From contig CAKPAK010000011.1 in NCBI GenBank assembly GCA_934132915.1, forward strand, positions 1 through 25,358: a DNA stretch of 25,358 nt. Direction: 5' to 3'. Origin of the DNA: an uncultured Bacilli bacterium. Its GTDB lineage: Bacteria > Bacillota_I > Bacilli_A > RF39 > UBA660. Shown here piece after piece: positions 1 through 8,262 of the stretch. The notes beneath the pieces were generated by a model that worked only from the letters and a program-made list of their open reading frames with translations, was not told where the DNA came from and ran no database searches. A program made the translations under genes and the position numbers. Position 1 is the stretch's first letter. Every line of letters begins with the position of its first letter.

Positions 1-39
1 TTGAACTTTTCAAAATCTCACAAACCCTTATTTTATGGG

Positions 40-1566
40 CTATTTACCACAACAGTTCTTGTATTTCTTACCAGACCTGCATGGACATTTATCATTTCTG
101 CCTATCTTTTTTGATGTTTTATTCTGACTTAATTCTACTGATTTGAAGCCATTATGCTCCCAAGTAGCCATTTCTTTTCTTTCGTTTTTTAATCTTTCTG
201 ATAGTTCTTTTATTAATTTAGAAGATAATTTAATAGGGAAACAATCTAATATCATACTTAATTCTTCTTTGGATATTTCTCTGATTAAGAAGAGACTAAG
301 GATAGTATCACATGCTTCTCCTTCTATTTGGTATTCCTTTAGAATTTCTTCTATTTTGTCATAGTGGTTATCAAATTCTTCTAAAGTTTTTTCGGCATCT
401 TCAATTATTTTATAGTTAGAGAAATTATTTTTTATCTTCATTAATTCTTTTATGGTATCAAGATCATTATCCATGATGTTTAGATAATTTTTAGTCACTT
501 TAATATAGTCATCACCTTCTAGTAGAGTTAAAATATTTTCTTTGGTAATATCTAGGCCATGGTTGGTTTGTAAGATGTCTGTTAATTTATCTAGTTCCAT
601 TACGCCATTAATGGTAACGTATGTTAAGATATAGCGGTAAATATCATTCATTATCTCCATAATATTCATATCTTTTCTTGTTTTACTGTATTCTTCGATT
701 TTTTCTTTTCTTTCTTCTTCAGCGTCAATTTCTTCTAAAATGGAAGATCCGCCATTAAGCCAAGTTGGTAAGATATCTGTTACTTCTTCTAAAATATCTA
801 AAATTTTCTCTTTTTCATTTTTTTGTAGTTTGACTTCGCATTTTGTTATTGATTTGATAATTTCCTCTTCATCCATAATACCTATCATTGCGACTTCTAC
901 CATAGTTATGCTAAGGAAGTTTCTTTTTGCTTTCTCTTTTACTTTCTTCTCTAAGATTTTATTAATTTTCTTGGGGAAGTATTCTTCTTTTAGATAGAGT
1001 AAATCAGGAATTTCTTTTAGGTTGAATACTTTATAATTTCCTGATACTTTTTCAACTAAATGAATTGTTTGTTCTAGTTCTTGAGCAACTTCATTATAGT
1101 AAATCATATTATTTTTAATGATGTCTTCATCTTTGATTAAAGATTTAATTTTTTCTTTGGTGGTGTTGATGCCACTTTCTTTGATCAATCTAACTAAATC
1201 GGTTATTTTTATTGCGCCATTTGCCTTTAGATAGAATGAGACTGCTAATAGTAGGCGTTCATTTAATAATTCTTTCGTTAGTAATTCCTTGATAATTAAA
1301 TTAATTTCTTCTGGGAGGATATACTGATTATCTTCTTTATAAATGTATCCTTTTTGAAGTAATTCATTAGATACTTCTTTTCTTTTATCTAATGATTTTA
1401 AAGTGTCGATTTCTTCATCGGTTAAGATGAATATTTCTTCTGGTAAGGAAGAAATAATTTCAGAAGCTAAGTCTTCTAAAGTACTATTATTTTCTAATTT
1501 ATAATTTTCTTTTAATCTTTTTTGGTCTTTTGAGCTTAATTTTTTTAAACATTGTTCTAATTTCAT
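40..1566 (-). CDS. SEC-C metal-binding motif protein with duplicated helical domain
   Basis: A 508-residue, highly charged, probably cytosolic protein with no signal peptide or membrane segment. The last 20 residues carry a SEC-C zinc-binding motif (CPCRSGKKYKNCC, Cys494, Cys496, Cys505, Cys506), as at the end of SecA and of many proteins of unknown role; the usual Gly after CPC is Arg here. Residues about 106-182 and 311-388 look like two copies of one unit: both have an NG pair, then a Leu-rich helix, a TKE-x-I-x-x-L helix, a D/E-D-x-I turn and an NYK end, perhaps winged-helix-like. The start is supported by AAAGGAG upstream of the ATG. It lies 153 bases downstream of the DUF2130 gene with no clear terminator between them, so read-through is possible. 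The function is unknown; SEC-C usually helps bind a partner such as a chaperone or ribosome, which is only inference here. Confidence 0.85.
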   Translation of the reverse strand: MKLEQCLKKLSSKDQKRLKENYKLENNSTLEDLASEIISSLPEEIFILTDEEIDTLKSLDKRKEVSNELLQKGYIYKEDNQYILPEEINLIIKELLTKELLNERLLLAVSFYLKANGAIKITDLVRLIKESGINTTKEKIKSLIKDEDIIKNNMIYYNEVAQELEQTIHLVEKVSGNYKVFNLKEIPDLLYLKEEYFPKKINKILEKKVKEKAKRNFLSITMVEVAMIGIMDEEEIIKSITKCEVKLQKNEKEKILDILEEVTDILPTWLNGGSSILEEIDAEEERKEKIEEYSKTRKDMNIMEIMNDIYRYILTYVTINGVMELDKLTDILQTNHGLDITKENILTLLEGDDYIKVTKNYLNIMDNDLDTIKELMKIKNNFSNYKIIEDAEKTLEEFDNHYDKIEEILKEYQIEGEACDTILSLFLIREISKEELSMILDCFPIKLSSKLIKELSERLKNERKEMATWEHNGFKSVELSQNKTSKKIGRNDKCPCRSGKKYKNCCGK

Positions 1567-1656
1567 TTTTGGTACTCCTTTATTTCTTTGGTTATCTAAA
1601 GTTTGGTCTTAGATAGTTATAAGTGTATCATAAATATGAAAATAAAGATAGTTAGC

Positions 1657-1676
1657 GATTGGAAAAGATTGGAAAA
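1657..1676. repeat. Two tandem copies of GATTGGAAAA
   Basis: Two adjacent exact 10-base copies lie between the DUF2130 and SEC-C genes, about 90 bases upstream of the SEC-C start. They could be an operator or chance in AT-rich DNA. Nothing else obvious is in this 153-base gap apart from a weak TATGAT -10-like box. Confidence 0.5.
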
Positions 1677-1719
1677 ATATGGATAAAGATTATTTTAATT
1701 TTAGCGTTTTTTCTTGAAT

Positions 1720-2898
1720 TTATTCTTTTGTCTCTTGGAAGAGTTTGGTCATAGTTTCGTTTCCGTTGGTTAGTTTTTTGATGGTTAAGTCGTCGGCTTT
1801 ATTGTTTGCGAGTCTTAAGTTATTTTCACTAGAAAGAAGAGCTTCTTTGGTTTTTTGAAGATGGTCGATGGTTTTGTCAATTTCATCGATAGCTTTTTTA
1901 AACTTTTCACTAGCAAGGCGATAATTTCTAGAGAATCCTTCCTTAAAAGTATTTAAGTTATCTTCAAAATGAGAAATATCAATATTTTGATTTTGAATAA
2001 GAGCAAGTTCCTTTTTATACTGTAAGGCATTCATGGCTAAGTTTCTAATTAAAGTAATTAAGGGAATAAAGAATTGGGGGCGAATGACGTACATTTTTTC
2101 ATATTTATAACTAACGTCAACGATTCCTTCATTGTAATAGTCATTATCCATTTCTAAAAGAGAAACTAAGACGGCATATTCACATTTTTTCTCTTTTCTA
2201 TCCTTATCTAATTCTTTGAAAAAGTCTTCGTTTTTATGTTTAGTTGCAGTTTTGTCGGCTTCGTTTTTCATCTCAAACATAATAGAAGTAATCTCGATTC
2301 CCTCGTCGTCATAATCTTTAAAGATAAAGTCTCCCTTAGAGCCTGTTTTAATGTCATTATCTTTTTCAAAATAAGCATTTTTAAATAAAGGACGAAGTTT
2401 GTTAAATTCGTTATGGCAGTGAACTTCTAGGGATTCACCAATCATTTTCGTAGATTGTTTAGCTTTAAAGTCTCTGTAGTAAGAGATTTGTTCTTCTCTA
2501 TCTTTGATTTTTTCTTCATAAGTTTCTTTTAAGTTTTTTTCTTTGATTAAATATTCATTTTCTTTTAGTTCTATTTTACTATTTAAAGTACTGATTTCTT
2601 TTTCCTTTTCAGAAATGGCATTTTTGATGGTAAGTTCGGTTTCCTTCTCCTTAAAATTTAGGGTATTGGTTAAGTTTTGGATTTCTTGTTCTTTTTTGAA
2701 AAGTACTTCTTGATAATTTTTCTCAAGGGTTGTTTTGGTAAGCTCGATTGCGGCTTCTTTTTCTTTTTGGTATTCATTTTCTCTTCTTTTGATTTCGCTT
2801 TCAAATTCCTTATCTCTTACTTGTTTTAAGACGTTTTGATAGTCAGATTCATCAATTTGAAATACTGTTCCACAGTTAGGGCATTTAATTTCATGCAT
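1720..2898 (-). CDS. DUF2130 family coiled-coil protein with nuclease-like core
   Basis: A 392-residue protein of the DUF2130 family. It opens with a half zinc-ribbon (KCPNCGTVF, Cys6 and Cys9), followed by a long charged coiled coil (about residues 25-145). A folded domain (about 150-300) carries Asp190 in a GDFIF strand and Glu209-x-Lys211 in the strand FEMKNE, with an upstream Glu155/Glu158 helix. That is the layout of a PD-(D/E)xK nuclease and resembles RmuC, which also joins a coiled coil to such a fold. A second helical stretch (about 300-392) ends the protein. The start is backed by AAAGGATGAT before the ATG and by an extended -10 box at 2923-2931. DUF2130 has no settled function that I know of; a DNA-related role is inference from the motif. 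Confidence 0.88.
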   Translation of the reverse strand: MHEIKCPNCGTVFQIDESDYQNVLKQVRDKEFESEIKRRENEYQKEKEAAIELTKTTLEKNYQEVLFKKEQEIQNLTNTLNFKEKETELTIKNAISEKEKEISTLNSKIELKENEYLIKEKNLKETYEEKIKDREEQISYYRDFKAKQSTKMIGESLEVHCHNEFNKLRPLFKNAYFEKDNDIKTGSKGDFIFKDYDDEGIEITSIMFEMKNEADKTATKHKNEDFFKELDKDRKEKKCEYAVLVSLLEMDNDYYNEGIVDVSYKYEKMYVIRPQFFIPLITLIRNLAMNALQYKKELALIQNQNIDISHFEDNLNTFKEGFSRNYRLASEKFKKAIDEIDKTIDHLQKTKEALLSSENNLRLANNKADDLTIKKLTNGNETMTKLFQETKE

Positions 2899-2922
2899 AT
2901 TTTATCATCCTTTCTTTGTTTT

Positions 2923-2931
2923 AGTATAGCA
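2923..2931 (-). promoter_or_regulatory. Extended -10 promoter of the DUF2130 gene
   Basis: On the minus strand it reads TGCTATACT, an extended -10 element about 25 bases before the start codon. No good -35 box is seen. Confidence 0.6.
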
Positions 2932-2964
2932 TTTATAGAACCAAAGAGGGAAGAAGTTTACTAA

Positions 2965-3005
2965 AAAAATACTTATCTAGAATTTAGTAATAGATAAGTA
3001 TTTTT
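2965..3005 (-). terminator. Intrinsic terminator after the CoA-transferase gene
   Basis: A perfect 15-base-pair stem (AAAAATACTTATCTA with its complement) around an 11-base loop, one base from the stop codon of the CoA-transferase gene. The A-rich foot supplies the U tract. The arms are a variant of the AAAATACTGATA terminator family found further right. Confidence 0.85.
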
Positions 3006-3006
3006 C

Positions 3007-4566
3007 TTATATTGATATGTTCATGGGGATATTCTTGAAGATTCTTTTATCCATTTGTTTTAGGTTTGGAGAAATGACTGGAGTAAAGTCCATATGATTT
3101 AGTATGTCTTTTTCTAAATCTACTCCTGGGGCGATTTCTATTAATTCTATTCCTTCGTCTATTAATCTGAATACTGCTCTTTCTGTGATATAGAGAATTT
3201 CTTGATTACTAAGGCGAGCTTGTTTGGCTGAGAAGGTGATTTGTTGTACTTTATCTACGAACTTGTTCTTTTTTCCTTCTTGTTTAATAATTAATTGTTC
3301 TTCTTTAATTTCTTCATCAAGGTCTATAGTGGTAAATGTTCCCATAAAAATTATTTTGTGGGTGGACTGGGTGATATTAATAAATCCGCCTGGGCCGGTT
3401 ACTCTTGTTCCAAATTTAGAAACATTTACATTTCCTTCTTTATCTACTTCGGCTAAACCAACAATGGCCATGGTAAGGGAACCTCCATTGTAAGCATCAA
3501 ATTGTTCTGATGTTGGTATAACACACTCTGGATTAATTGTTCCTCCGAAAGAAACACCTCCTGTTGGAACGCCTCCTGTTGTTCCTGATTCTACCGATAG
3601 GAAGATTTGGTTAGAAATTTTTTCTTCTGCAGCAACATTGGCAACAGAATCTGGCATTCCAACGCCTAGGTTAACGATGCTATTTTTTGTTAGTTCTAGT
3701 GCTGCTCTTCTTCCACAAACTTTTCTTTCATCTAGTGGTCTAATTTCAATATCTGATATTTCTATTCTGACATCTCCTGTAACGTATGGTTTATAGATTG
3801 GGAGGTTATAATCTCCTAATGAGGTATCTGGGGGAGATACTAATACATAATCAACTAATGAAGAGTGAATCAAAACATTTCTTGCTCTAAGACTATGTTT
3901 AGGAACTATTTTTTCTACTTGAACAATAACGATGCCTTTTGAGTTATGCGTGGCGATGGCCATGTTATATTGTTCTCCAATTACCGCTTCATGTTCTAGG
4001 GATATATTTCCTTCTTCATCTGCATATGTTGCTTTTAAAAGGGCAACTTGAATTGGGAATGATCGATATAATAAATTTTCTTTTCCTTCTAAATTTACTA
4101 ATTTTACAATTGGTTCTAATTTTTTTGCTGATTCATTGGCGCAACATCCTTCTATTCTTGGATCAGCAAAGGTATGAAGGCCGACATGTGTAATTACGCC
4201 TATCTCATGTCCTGCAATTGCTCTATATAGGTGATTAATGACACCAAGTGGGACAGCAAAAGCTGGGAATTGATTTTTTCCTATAGCATTTCCAAATACT
4301 CTTCCTTGGCCTAAATGAGCACAGATTGCTTTTCCAACTAGGCCTTCTTTAGCTAACATATTCATTCCTACATCATCATTGGTTAAATTTCCAGGACTTA
4401 TTCCACAGGTTACACCAATTCCTTTTGGATGTCCTGTTTTTTGAAAGGACTCCATTACTCCTCTAATTAATGCTTCTGGACTTCCACTTCCTCCTGATCC
4501 AGATATTGCTACCATATCGCCATCTTTGATTAAAGTTCCAATTTCTTCTTTTGTAATTATCTTCAT
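3007..4566 (-). CDS. Acyl-CoA:acetate/propionate CoA-transferase (family I)
   Basis: A 519-residue cytosolic enzyme in which the alpha and beta halves of a family I CoA-transferase are fused, as in propionate CoA-transferase (Pct) and acetate CoA-transferase YdiF. The alpha half has the Gly/Ser-rich CoA loop near residues 21-30 (ISGSGGSGSP). The beta half holds the catalytic motif SVESGTTGG with Glu326, close to the catalytic Glu324 known for the Clostridium propionicum enzyme. The family swaps CoA between short acyl-CoAs and acetate through a glutamyl-CoA thioester. The exact substrate (propionate, lactate, butyrate) cannot be read from sequence. AGAGGTAGAA precedes the ATG. It is a single-gene unit with its own promoter and terminator. 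No acrylyl-CoA or butyrate pathway genes lie nearby. Confidence 0.92.
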   Translation of the reverse strand: MKIITKEEIGTLIKDGDMVAISGSGGSGSPEALIRGVMESFQKTGHPKGIGVTCGISPGNLTNDDVGMNMLAKEGLVGKAICAHLGQGRVFGNAIGKNQFPAFAVPLGVINHLYRAIAGHEIGVITHVGLHTFADPRIEGCCANESAKKLEPIVKLVNLEGKENLLYRSFPIQVALLKATYADEEGNISLEHEAVIGEQYNMAIATHNSKGIVIVQVEKIVPKHSLRARNVLIHSSLVDYVLVSPPDTSLGDYNLPIYKPYVTGDVRIEISDIEIRPLDERKVCGRRAALELTKNSIVNLGVGMPDSVANVAAEEKISNQIFLSVESGTTGGVPTGGVSFGGTINPECVIPTSEQFDAYNGGSLTMAIVGLAEVDKEGNVNVSKFGTRVTGPGGFINITQSTHKIIFMGTFTTIDLDEEIKEEQLIIKQEGKKNKFVDKVQQITFSAKQARLSNQEILYITERAVFRLIDEGIELIEIAPGVDLEKDILNHMDFTPVISPNLKQMDKRIFKNIPMNISI

Positions 4567-4588
4567 TTTCTACCTCTTTTCTTTTTTT

Positions 4589-4597
4589 ATTATAACA
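4589..4597 (-). promoter_or_regulatory. Extended -10 promoter of the CoA-transferase gene
   Basis: It reads TGTTATAAT on the minus strand, about 22 bases before the ATG. It sits immediately downstream of the T tract of the preceding terminator, so terminator and promoter are packed into about 35 bases. No clear -35 box. Confidence 0.6.
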
Positions 4598-4598
4598 A

Positions 4599-4624
4599 AA
4601 AAAGTAGAAAAAAATCTACTTTTT
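4599..4624 (-). terminator. Terminator of the acyltransferase gene
   Basis: A 10-base-pair stem AAAAAGTAGA/TCTACTTTTT with a 6-base loop and a T tract on the minus strand. The TAG stop of the acyltransferase gene (4616-4618) lies inside the first arm. Confidence 0.8.
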
Positions 4625-5842
4625 CTTTAAAACTGTTTTTTCCATTATTATTTTTGTTATAACAGATAAAATTAACGTTAGTATTACAGTTGGAATAAAT
4701 ATTTGCCAGAATGAATAAATTGTTTCTTTGGTATTTTTTCCAAGTATTCTTAATACTAAGATTGCTAATGGATAATGAAGCATATAAATATATAATGAGA
4801 TACTTCCTAAGTATGAGAATAATTTATTTGTTACTTTATTATTTAGAAGTTCTGTAAAGTAATCTTTCTTCAATAATGTTAACGTAATTACTACCATACA
4901 TAATAGTGCTACTGTCCATCTTTCTAAATTAAACCATGTTGGTTGATACATAATATACCATACAAGTAAAGCAGATACAATTACATTTAAAAATGAAATT
5001 GCTAATGTTCCTGTAGTACTGAATTTATGTTCTTTTAATTTTTCTACTAGGTAATAAATCAATATGCCTCCTAGCATTCCCATGATGACAAAAATAAATC
5101 CATTATTGAATCCTAGGGTTGCAGTTGCTGATGTTGCTGATCCGCCCATTCCATTGGTAGAGGCTACTTGTGAGCCGAATGTTGACCATCCTGTTTGTGC
5201 TGCTCTTGTTCCTGTATAACACCACCATCCAGCAAAAAAGATAAATCCAAATGGGGCAATAAATCCTGAGAATAAATCTTCATTTTTGCAAAGTAACCAA
5301 TATAAGAAATATCCTCCGATAATCATTGCGGATATAAACCATAATACTCCATTTAGATTGAAGAATTCTCCAGCAGTACTTCTAAGTCCTACTGAATGGA
5401 ATCCTAAGAATTCCCACATACTATTTACGATCATCGTACATACTTCTTGTATTCCATATTTAGGATAGTAGAATCCTGTTGAGATAATTACTCCAAGAAT
5501 ATACCCTAAAATTAGGACTGGTAATAGTGTTTTTACTCTTCCCCAAGCATATTCCCATGCTCTAGATGATGCACTTCTTTCTGCATATTCTTTGGTAGCA
5601 TTTAATTTTTTAAAGTGTGATACCATAAAGTATCCTGCTGGAATTGTAAAGATTAATAATACTTCACTAGCGCCAAAGAACCAATTAGAAGTTTCCATCC
5701 AATATCCATATGTTCCATTGCAACTTCTTGCTATAATCCAACCGACATGAAAGCCAATAATTGCTACTGCAACAATAAATCTCCATATTTCTATTGCTGC
5801 ATTTCTTTCTTTTTTCCCCCCTGTAGTGCCAGTTCTAGGCAT
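4616..5842 (-). CDS. Acyltransferase 3 family membrane protein
   Basis: A 408-residue polytopic membrane protein with about ten hydrophobic segments. Residues 14-34 (NAAIEIWRF...GFHVGW) match the first segment of acyltransferase family 3 (OafA/YrhL, NodX type), with the conserved Arg21 and likely active-site His32. These proteins move acetyl or other acyl groups across the membrane to sugars of exported glycans, peptidoglycan or glycolipids. There is no C-terminal SGNH domain, so it is the short form. The start follows AGAAAGGAGTG, and the gene has a strong promoter with a leader of about 47 bases. It is a single-gene unit; the acceptor cannot be told from its neighbours. Confidence 0.9.
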   Translation of the reverse strand: MPRTGTTGGKKERNAAIEIWRFIVAVAIIGFHVGWIIARSCNGTYGYWMETSNWFFGASEVLLIFTIPAGYFMVSHFKKLNATKEYAERSASSRAWEYAWGRVKTLLPVLILGYILGVIISTGFYYPKYGIQEVCTMIVNSMWEFLGFHSVGLRSTAGEFFNLNGVLWFISAMIIGGYFLYWLLCKNEDLFSGFIAPFGFIFFAGWWCYTGTRAAQTGWSTFGSQVASTNGMGGSATSATATLGFNNGFIFVIMGMLGGILIYYLVEKLKEHKFSTTGTLAISFLNVIVSALLVWYIMYQPTWFNLERWTVALLCMVVITLTLLKKDYFTELLNNKVTNKLFSYLGSISLYIYMLHYPLAILVLRILGKNTKETIYSFWQIFIPTVILTLILSVITKIIMEKTVLKKK

Positions 5843-5895
5843 TGTAACACTCCTTTCTTATTCTCTATAAAACACTTTCGTATTTTATATATTCA

Positions 5896-5924
5896 AGTAT
5901 AATATAGAAAGAGTATCCAGTCAA
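5896..5924 (-). promoter_or_regulatory. Sigma-A promoter of the acyltransferase gene
   Basis: TTGACT (5919-5924), a 17-base spacer and TATACT (5896-5901) on the minus strand. This is the best match to a full -35/-10 promoter in the window besides the helicase promoter. Confidence 0.8.
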
Positions 5925-5935
5925 TAAGTGGTTAA

Positions 5936-6460
5936 TTAAATTTTTATTTTTTTGCCTCGTACAATACAATGATAATGAAATGGGATGGCTCTTATTCTTG
6001 ATTTGGGTTTGGTATAGATGCGAAAGAAGATTTTTTCTTTGGAAAATTTTTCATGCGTGAAACTATCAAAATTTTCATAGACTTTATTTAATAATTCTTT
6101 TATTGTTTTGGCTTGATAGATGCCTTTCATTTTTTCCCATGATGGTTCTATCCAATAGTAAGTATCTTCTTGTTTGTAGACTAAGAAGGTATGGCAGTAG
6201 AGTTTATGATGAAGAAATACTCCGGCATAGATGGTTTGGTTGGGAATATTTCTTGCAGTAAATTCTTCTCTTTCTAATTCACAGATTTCCCAACAGATAG
6301 CGGAGGATGTTTTTTTGATTTCTTCATTGGTTTGAAAGTAAAAATCTTTAAAGAAATTGCCTTCTTTTAAATGGGCATGAAAGGTGCCTTTTTTATCGTG
6401 CCAACCATATTTTATTTGGGATAGACGCGTGAAGTATTTTTTTATTTCCTCATTATTCAT
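5936..6460 (-). CDS. Small transglutaminase-like protein
   Basis: A 174-residue, probably cytosolic protein I do not recognise by name. It shows the order of a transglutaminase-like papain fold: Cys56 at the start of a helix (ICWEICELE, followed by the family-like NIP turn at 71-73), His90 starting a strand (CHTFLVY), and Glu105 in YYWIEPSW, where most relatives have D-P-T-W. The C-terminal 30 residues are very basic (KPKSRIR, RGKKIKI), which could bind nucleic acid or acidic surfaces. GAGGTGATACA precedes the ATG, a near-perfect ribosome binding site, and a TATAAT box lies at 6478-6483. It diverges from the pyrophosphatase gene. Whether it is a protease, amidase or inactive is not visible. 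Confidence 0.72.
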   Translation of the reverse strand: MNNEEIKKYFTRLSQIKYGWHDKKGTFHAHLKEGNFFKDFYFQTNEEIKKTSSAICWEICELEREEFTARNIPNQTIYAGVFLHHKLYCHTFLVYKQEDTYYWIEPSWEKMKGIYQAKTIKELLNKVYENFDSFTHEKFSKEKIFFRIYTKPKSRIRAIPFHYHCIVRGKKIKI

Positions 6461-6526
6461 TGTATCACCTCTTTTTTATTATAATGAAAACAGAGGAAAA
6501 ATACTATAGTTGTTGGTTTAAAAAAC

Positions 6527-6555
6527 TTTACTTTACACCATAATTATTATATAAT
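6527..6555 (+). promoter_or_regulatory. Sigma-A promoter of the pyrophosphatase gene
   Basis: TTTACT (6527-6532), a 17-base spacer and TATAAT (6550-6555). The expected transcript start near 6562 leaves a leader of only about 18 bases, which favours the ATG at 6580 over the upstream in-frame GTG at 6568. Confidence 0.8.
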
Positions 6556-6579
6556 TGGTTAACGGAAGTGAGTGATAAA

Positions 6580-8202
6580 ATGGAAAAAGTATATGTTTTT
6601 GGGCATCGTAATCCGGATACGGATAGTGTGACGGCAGCAATTGCACTTGCTCATTTAAAGAAGGCTCTTGGTGTGAATGCCATACCTGCTGTACTTAGTG
6701 GAATTAATTTAGAAACTAAGTATGTTCTTAAGTATTTTGGGGTAAAAGAGCCAATATTTTTAAATGATGTTAAAATTAAAGTGAAAGATTTAAATTATAC
6801 GAAGAATTATAGTGTTACGGAACATGACTCGATTAATGATGCTTATCATAAGATGAGTGAGGCTGGTATTAGTAAGATTCCTATGGTAGATAATAATAAA
6901 AAGTTACTTGGAATTATTACGATGAAGGATATTGCTAAAGAACAGTTTAATGAAAATGTTGATAGAATAAATTCTACTTATGATAATATTTTGGAAGCTA
7001 TTAATGGGGAAGAACTTCTTCGTTTTGATGAAGAAATTACTGGGAAATTGACTGTTGCTAGTTATCGTAGTACGACGATTATTAGTTCTGTTCCTTTGGA
7101 TGGGAATTCTATTTTGATGGTTGGAGATAGACATAGTGTGATTGAATATGCAATTACTAGTGGGGTTAAATTACTTATCGTGACTGGTGGTCATCAGATT
7201 AAGGAAGAGCATTTGAAACTAGCAAAAGAGAAGAAGGTGAATATTATTGTTACGCCTTACCCTACTTTAATTGCTGCTCGTCGAATTAATCTTGCGAATA
7301 GTGTATCTACGATTAATTATGTTAAAGATATTCTTTGTATTAGTGAATATGAAAATGTTAGTGATTTTATGGGAATTGCCAATAAAACTAGATATAGTTA
7401 TTATCCTGTTATTGATGAGAATGAAAAATGTAAGGGTATTTTAAGGATGTCTGATGTTAGTTATGATAATCGTAAGAATGTTATTTTAGTCGATCATAAT
7501 TCTTATGAGCAAAGTGCTATTGGGTTAGAGGAGACTAATATTGTGGAGATTGTTGACCATCATAATATTGGTAGTATTGGTACGAATATGCCCATTAATT
7601 TTAGAAATATGCCTGTTGGTAGTACTAATACGATTTTATATATTATGTATCATGAGAATAATGTTGAGATTCCTAAAGAGATTGCTGGTCTTATGTTATC
7701 GGGAATTTTATCGGATACTTTGATTTTAAATTCTCCTACTACAACAGATATTGATAGAAAGGCTGTTCAAGAACTTGCAGATATTGCTGGAGTTGATTAT
7801 CAAGTCTATGGCTTAGAGATGTTAAAGGCTGGTTCTTCATTAAAGGGAAAGACAAAAGAAGAAGTATTATATACAGATTATAAAAACTATCCTGTTGGAG
7901 AATATCATATTGGACTTGGTCAAATTTCTACGACAAATCCAGATGAGATTCTTGAGGAGAAAGAAGAATATGTTGATTTATTAAATCAAGTAGCAGATGG
8001 AGAAGATTATTACTTTGTTGCTTTATTTGTTACGGATATTATTAAGAAGGGTTCTTATGTTTTATATAGTAAGAGAGCAGAAGATATTTTAAGGAATGTT
8101 TATAAACGTGAAGATTTAACACAAGGAACTTTCTTAGAAGGTGTTGTTTCTAGAAAGAAACAAATTTTGCCTGGTATTATGTTAGAAATGGGAGAAAAAT
8201 AG
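6580..8202 (+). CDS. ppaC: Manganese-dependent inorganic pyrophosphatase with CBS and DRTGG domains
   Basis: A family II pyrophosphatase of 540 residues that splits pyrophosphate to phosphate in the cytosol. The DHH half begins at once with GHRNPDTDS (metal ligands His9, Asp13, Asp15). A first CBS motif follows (about 70-130), then a DRTGG-type domain (about 185-250), a second CBS motif (about 255-305), the second DHH part with VDHN and VDHHN, and the DHHA2 domain (about 400-540) with the SRKKQ phosphate-binding end. Only regulated relatives, such as the Clostridium perfringens enzyme, carry CBS plus DRTGG; adenine nucleotides bind CBS, with AMP inhibiting. I start it at the ATG because MEKVYVFGH is the normal family beginning and the promoter lies too close to the GTG at 6568. 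It ends in a shared two-way terminator. Confidence 0.95.
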   Translation: MEKVYVFGHRNPDTDSVTAAIALAHLKKALGVNAIPAVLSGINLETKYVLKYFGVKEPIFLNDVKIKVKDLNYTKNYSVTEHDSINDAYHKMSEAGISKIPMVDNNKKLLGIITMKDIAKEQFNENVDRINSTYDNILEAINGEELLRFDEEITGKLTVASYRSTTIISSVPLDGNSILMVGDRHSVIEYAITSGVKLLIVTGGHQIKEEHLKLAKEKKVNIIVTPYPTLIAARRINLANSVSTINYVKDILCISEYENVSDFMGIANKTRYSYYPVIDENEKCKGILRMSDVSYDNRKNVILVDHNSYEQSAIGLEETNIVEIVDHHNIGSIGTNMPINFRNMPVGSTNTILYIMYHENNVEIPKEIAGLMLSGILSDTLILNSPTTTDIDRKAVQELADIAGVDYQVYGLEMLKAGSSLKGKTKEEVLYTDYKNYPVGEYHIGLGQISTTNPDEILEEKEEYVDLLNQVADGEDYYFVALFVTDIIKKGSYVLYSKRAEDILRNVYKREDLTQGTFLEGVVSRKKQILPGIMLEMGEK

Positions 8203-8216
8203 AATTATTAGAATAT

Positions 8217-8262
8217 AAAAAGAAGAAGTTACATTGTTCTTAAATGTTTCTTCTTCTTTCCT
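8217..8262. terminator. Bidirectional terminator between convergent genes
   Basis: Arms AAAGAAGAAG (8219-8228) and CTTCTTCTTT (8250-8259), then a TT/TT internal loop and a further ACATT/AATGT pairing around a 7-base loop. A runs on the left and T runs on the right serve both strands. It closes the pyrophosphatase gene and the anchor-protein gene, whose last codons lie inside the stem. Confidence 0.8.

Noticed and set aside
143..997. Plus-strand open frames of 73 and 85 codons inside the SEC-C gene
   Set aside because: They lie wholly opposite a well-supported gene, have no ribosome binding site and have low-complexity Ser/Phe-rich products.
6568..6579. GTG start adding four residues to the pyrophosphatase
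   Set aside because: It is only about 6 bases from the expected transcript start, and the family normally begins at the MEKVYVFGH-type ATG.
6904..7134. Minus-strand open frame inside the pyrophosphatase gene
   Set aside because: It is antisense to a certain gene, with Asn/Ile-rich shadow composition and no start signals.
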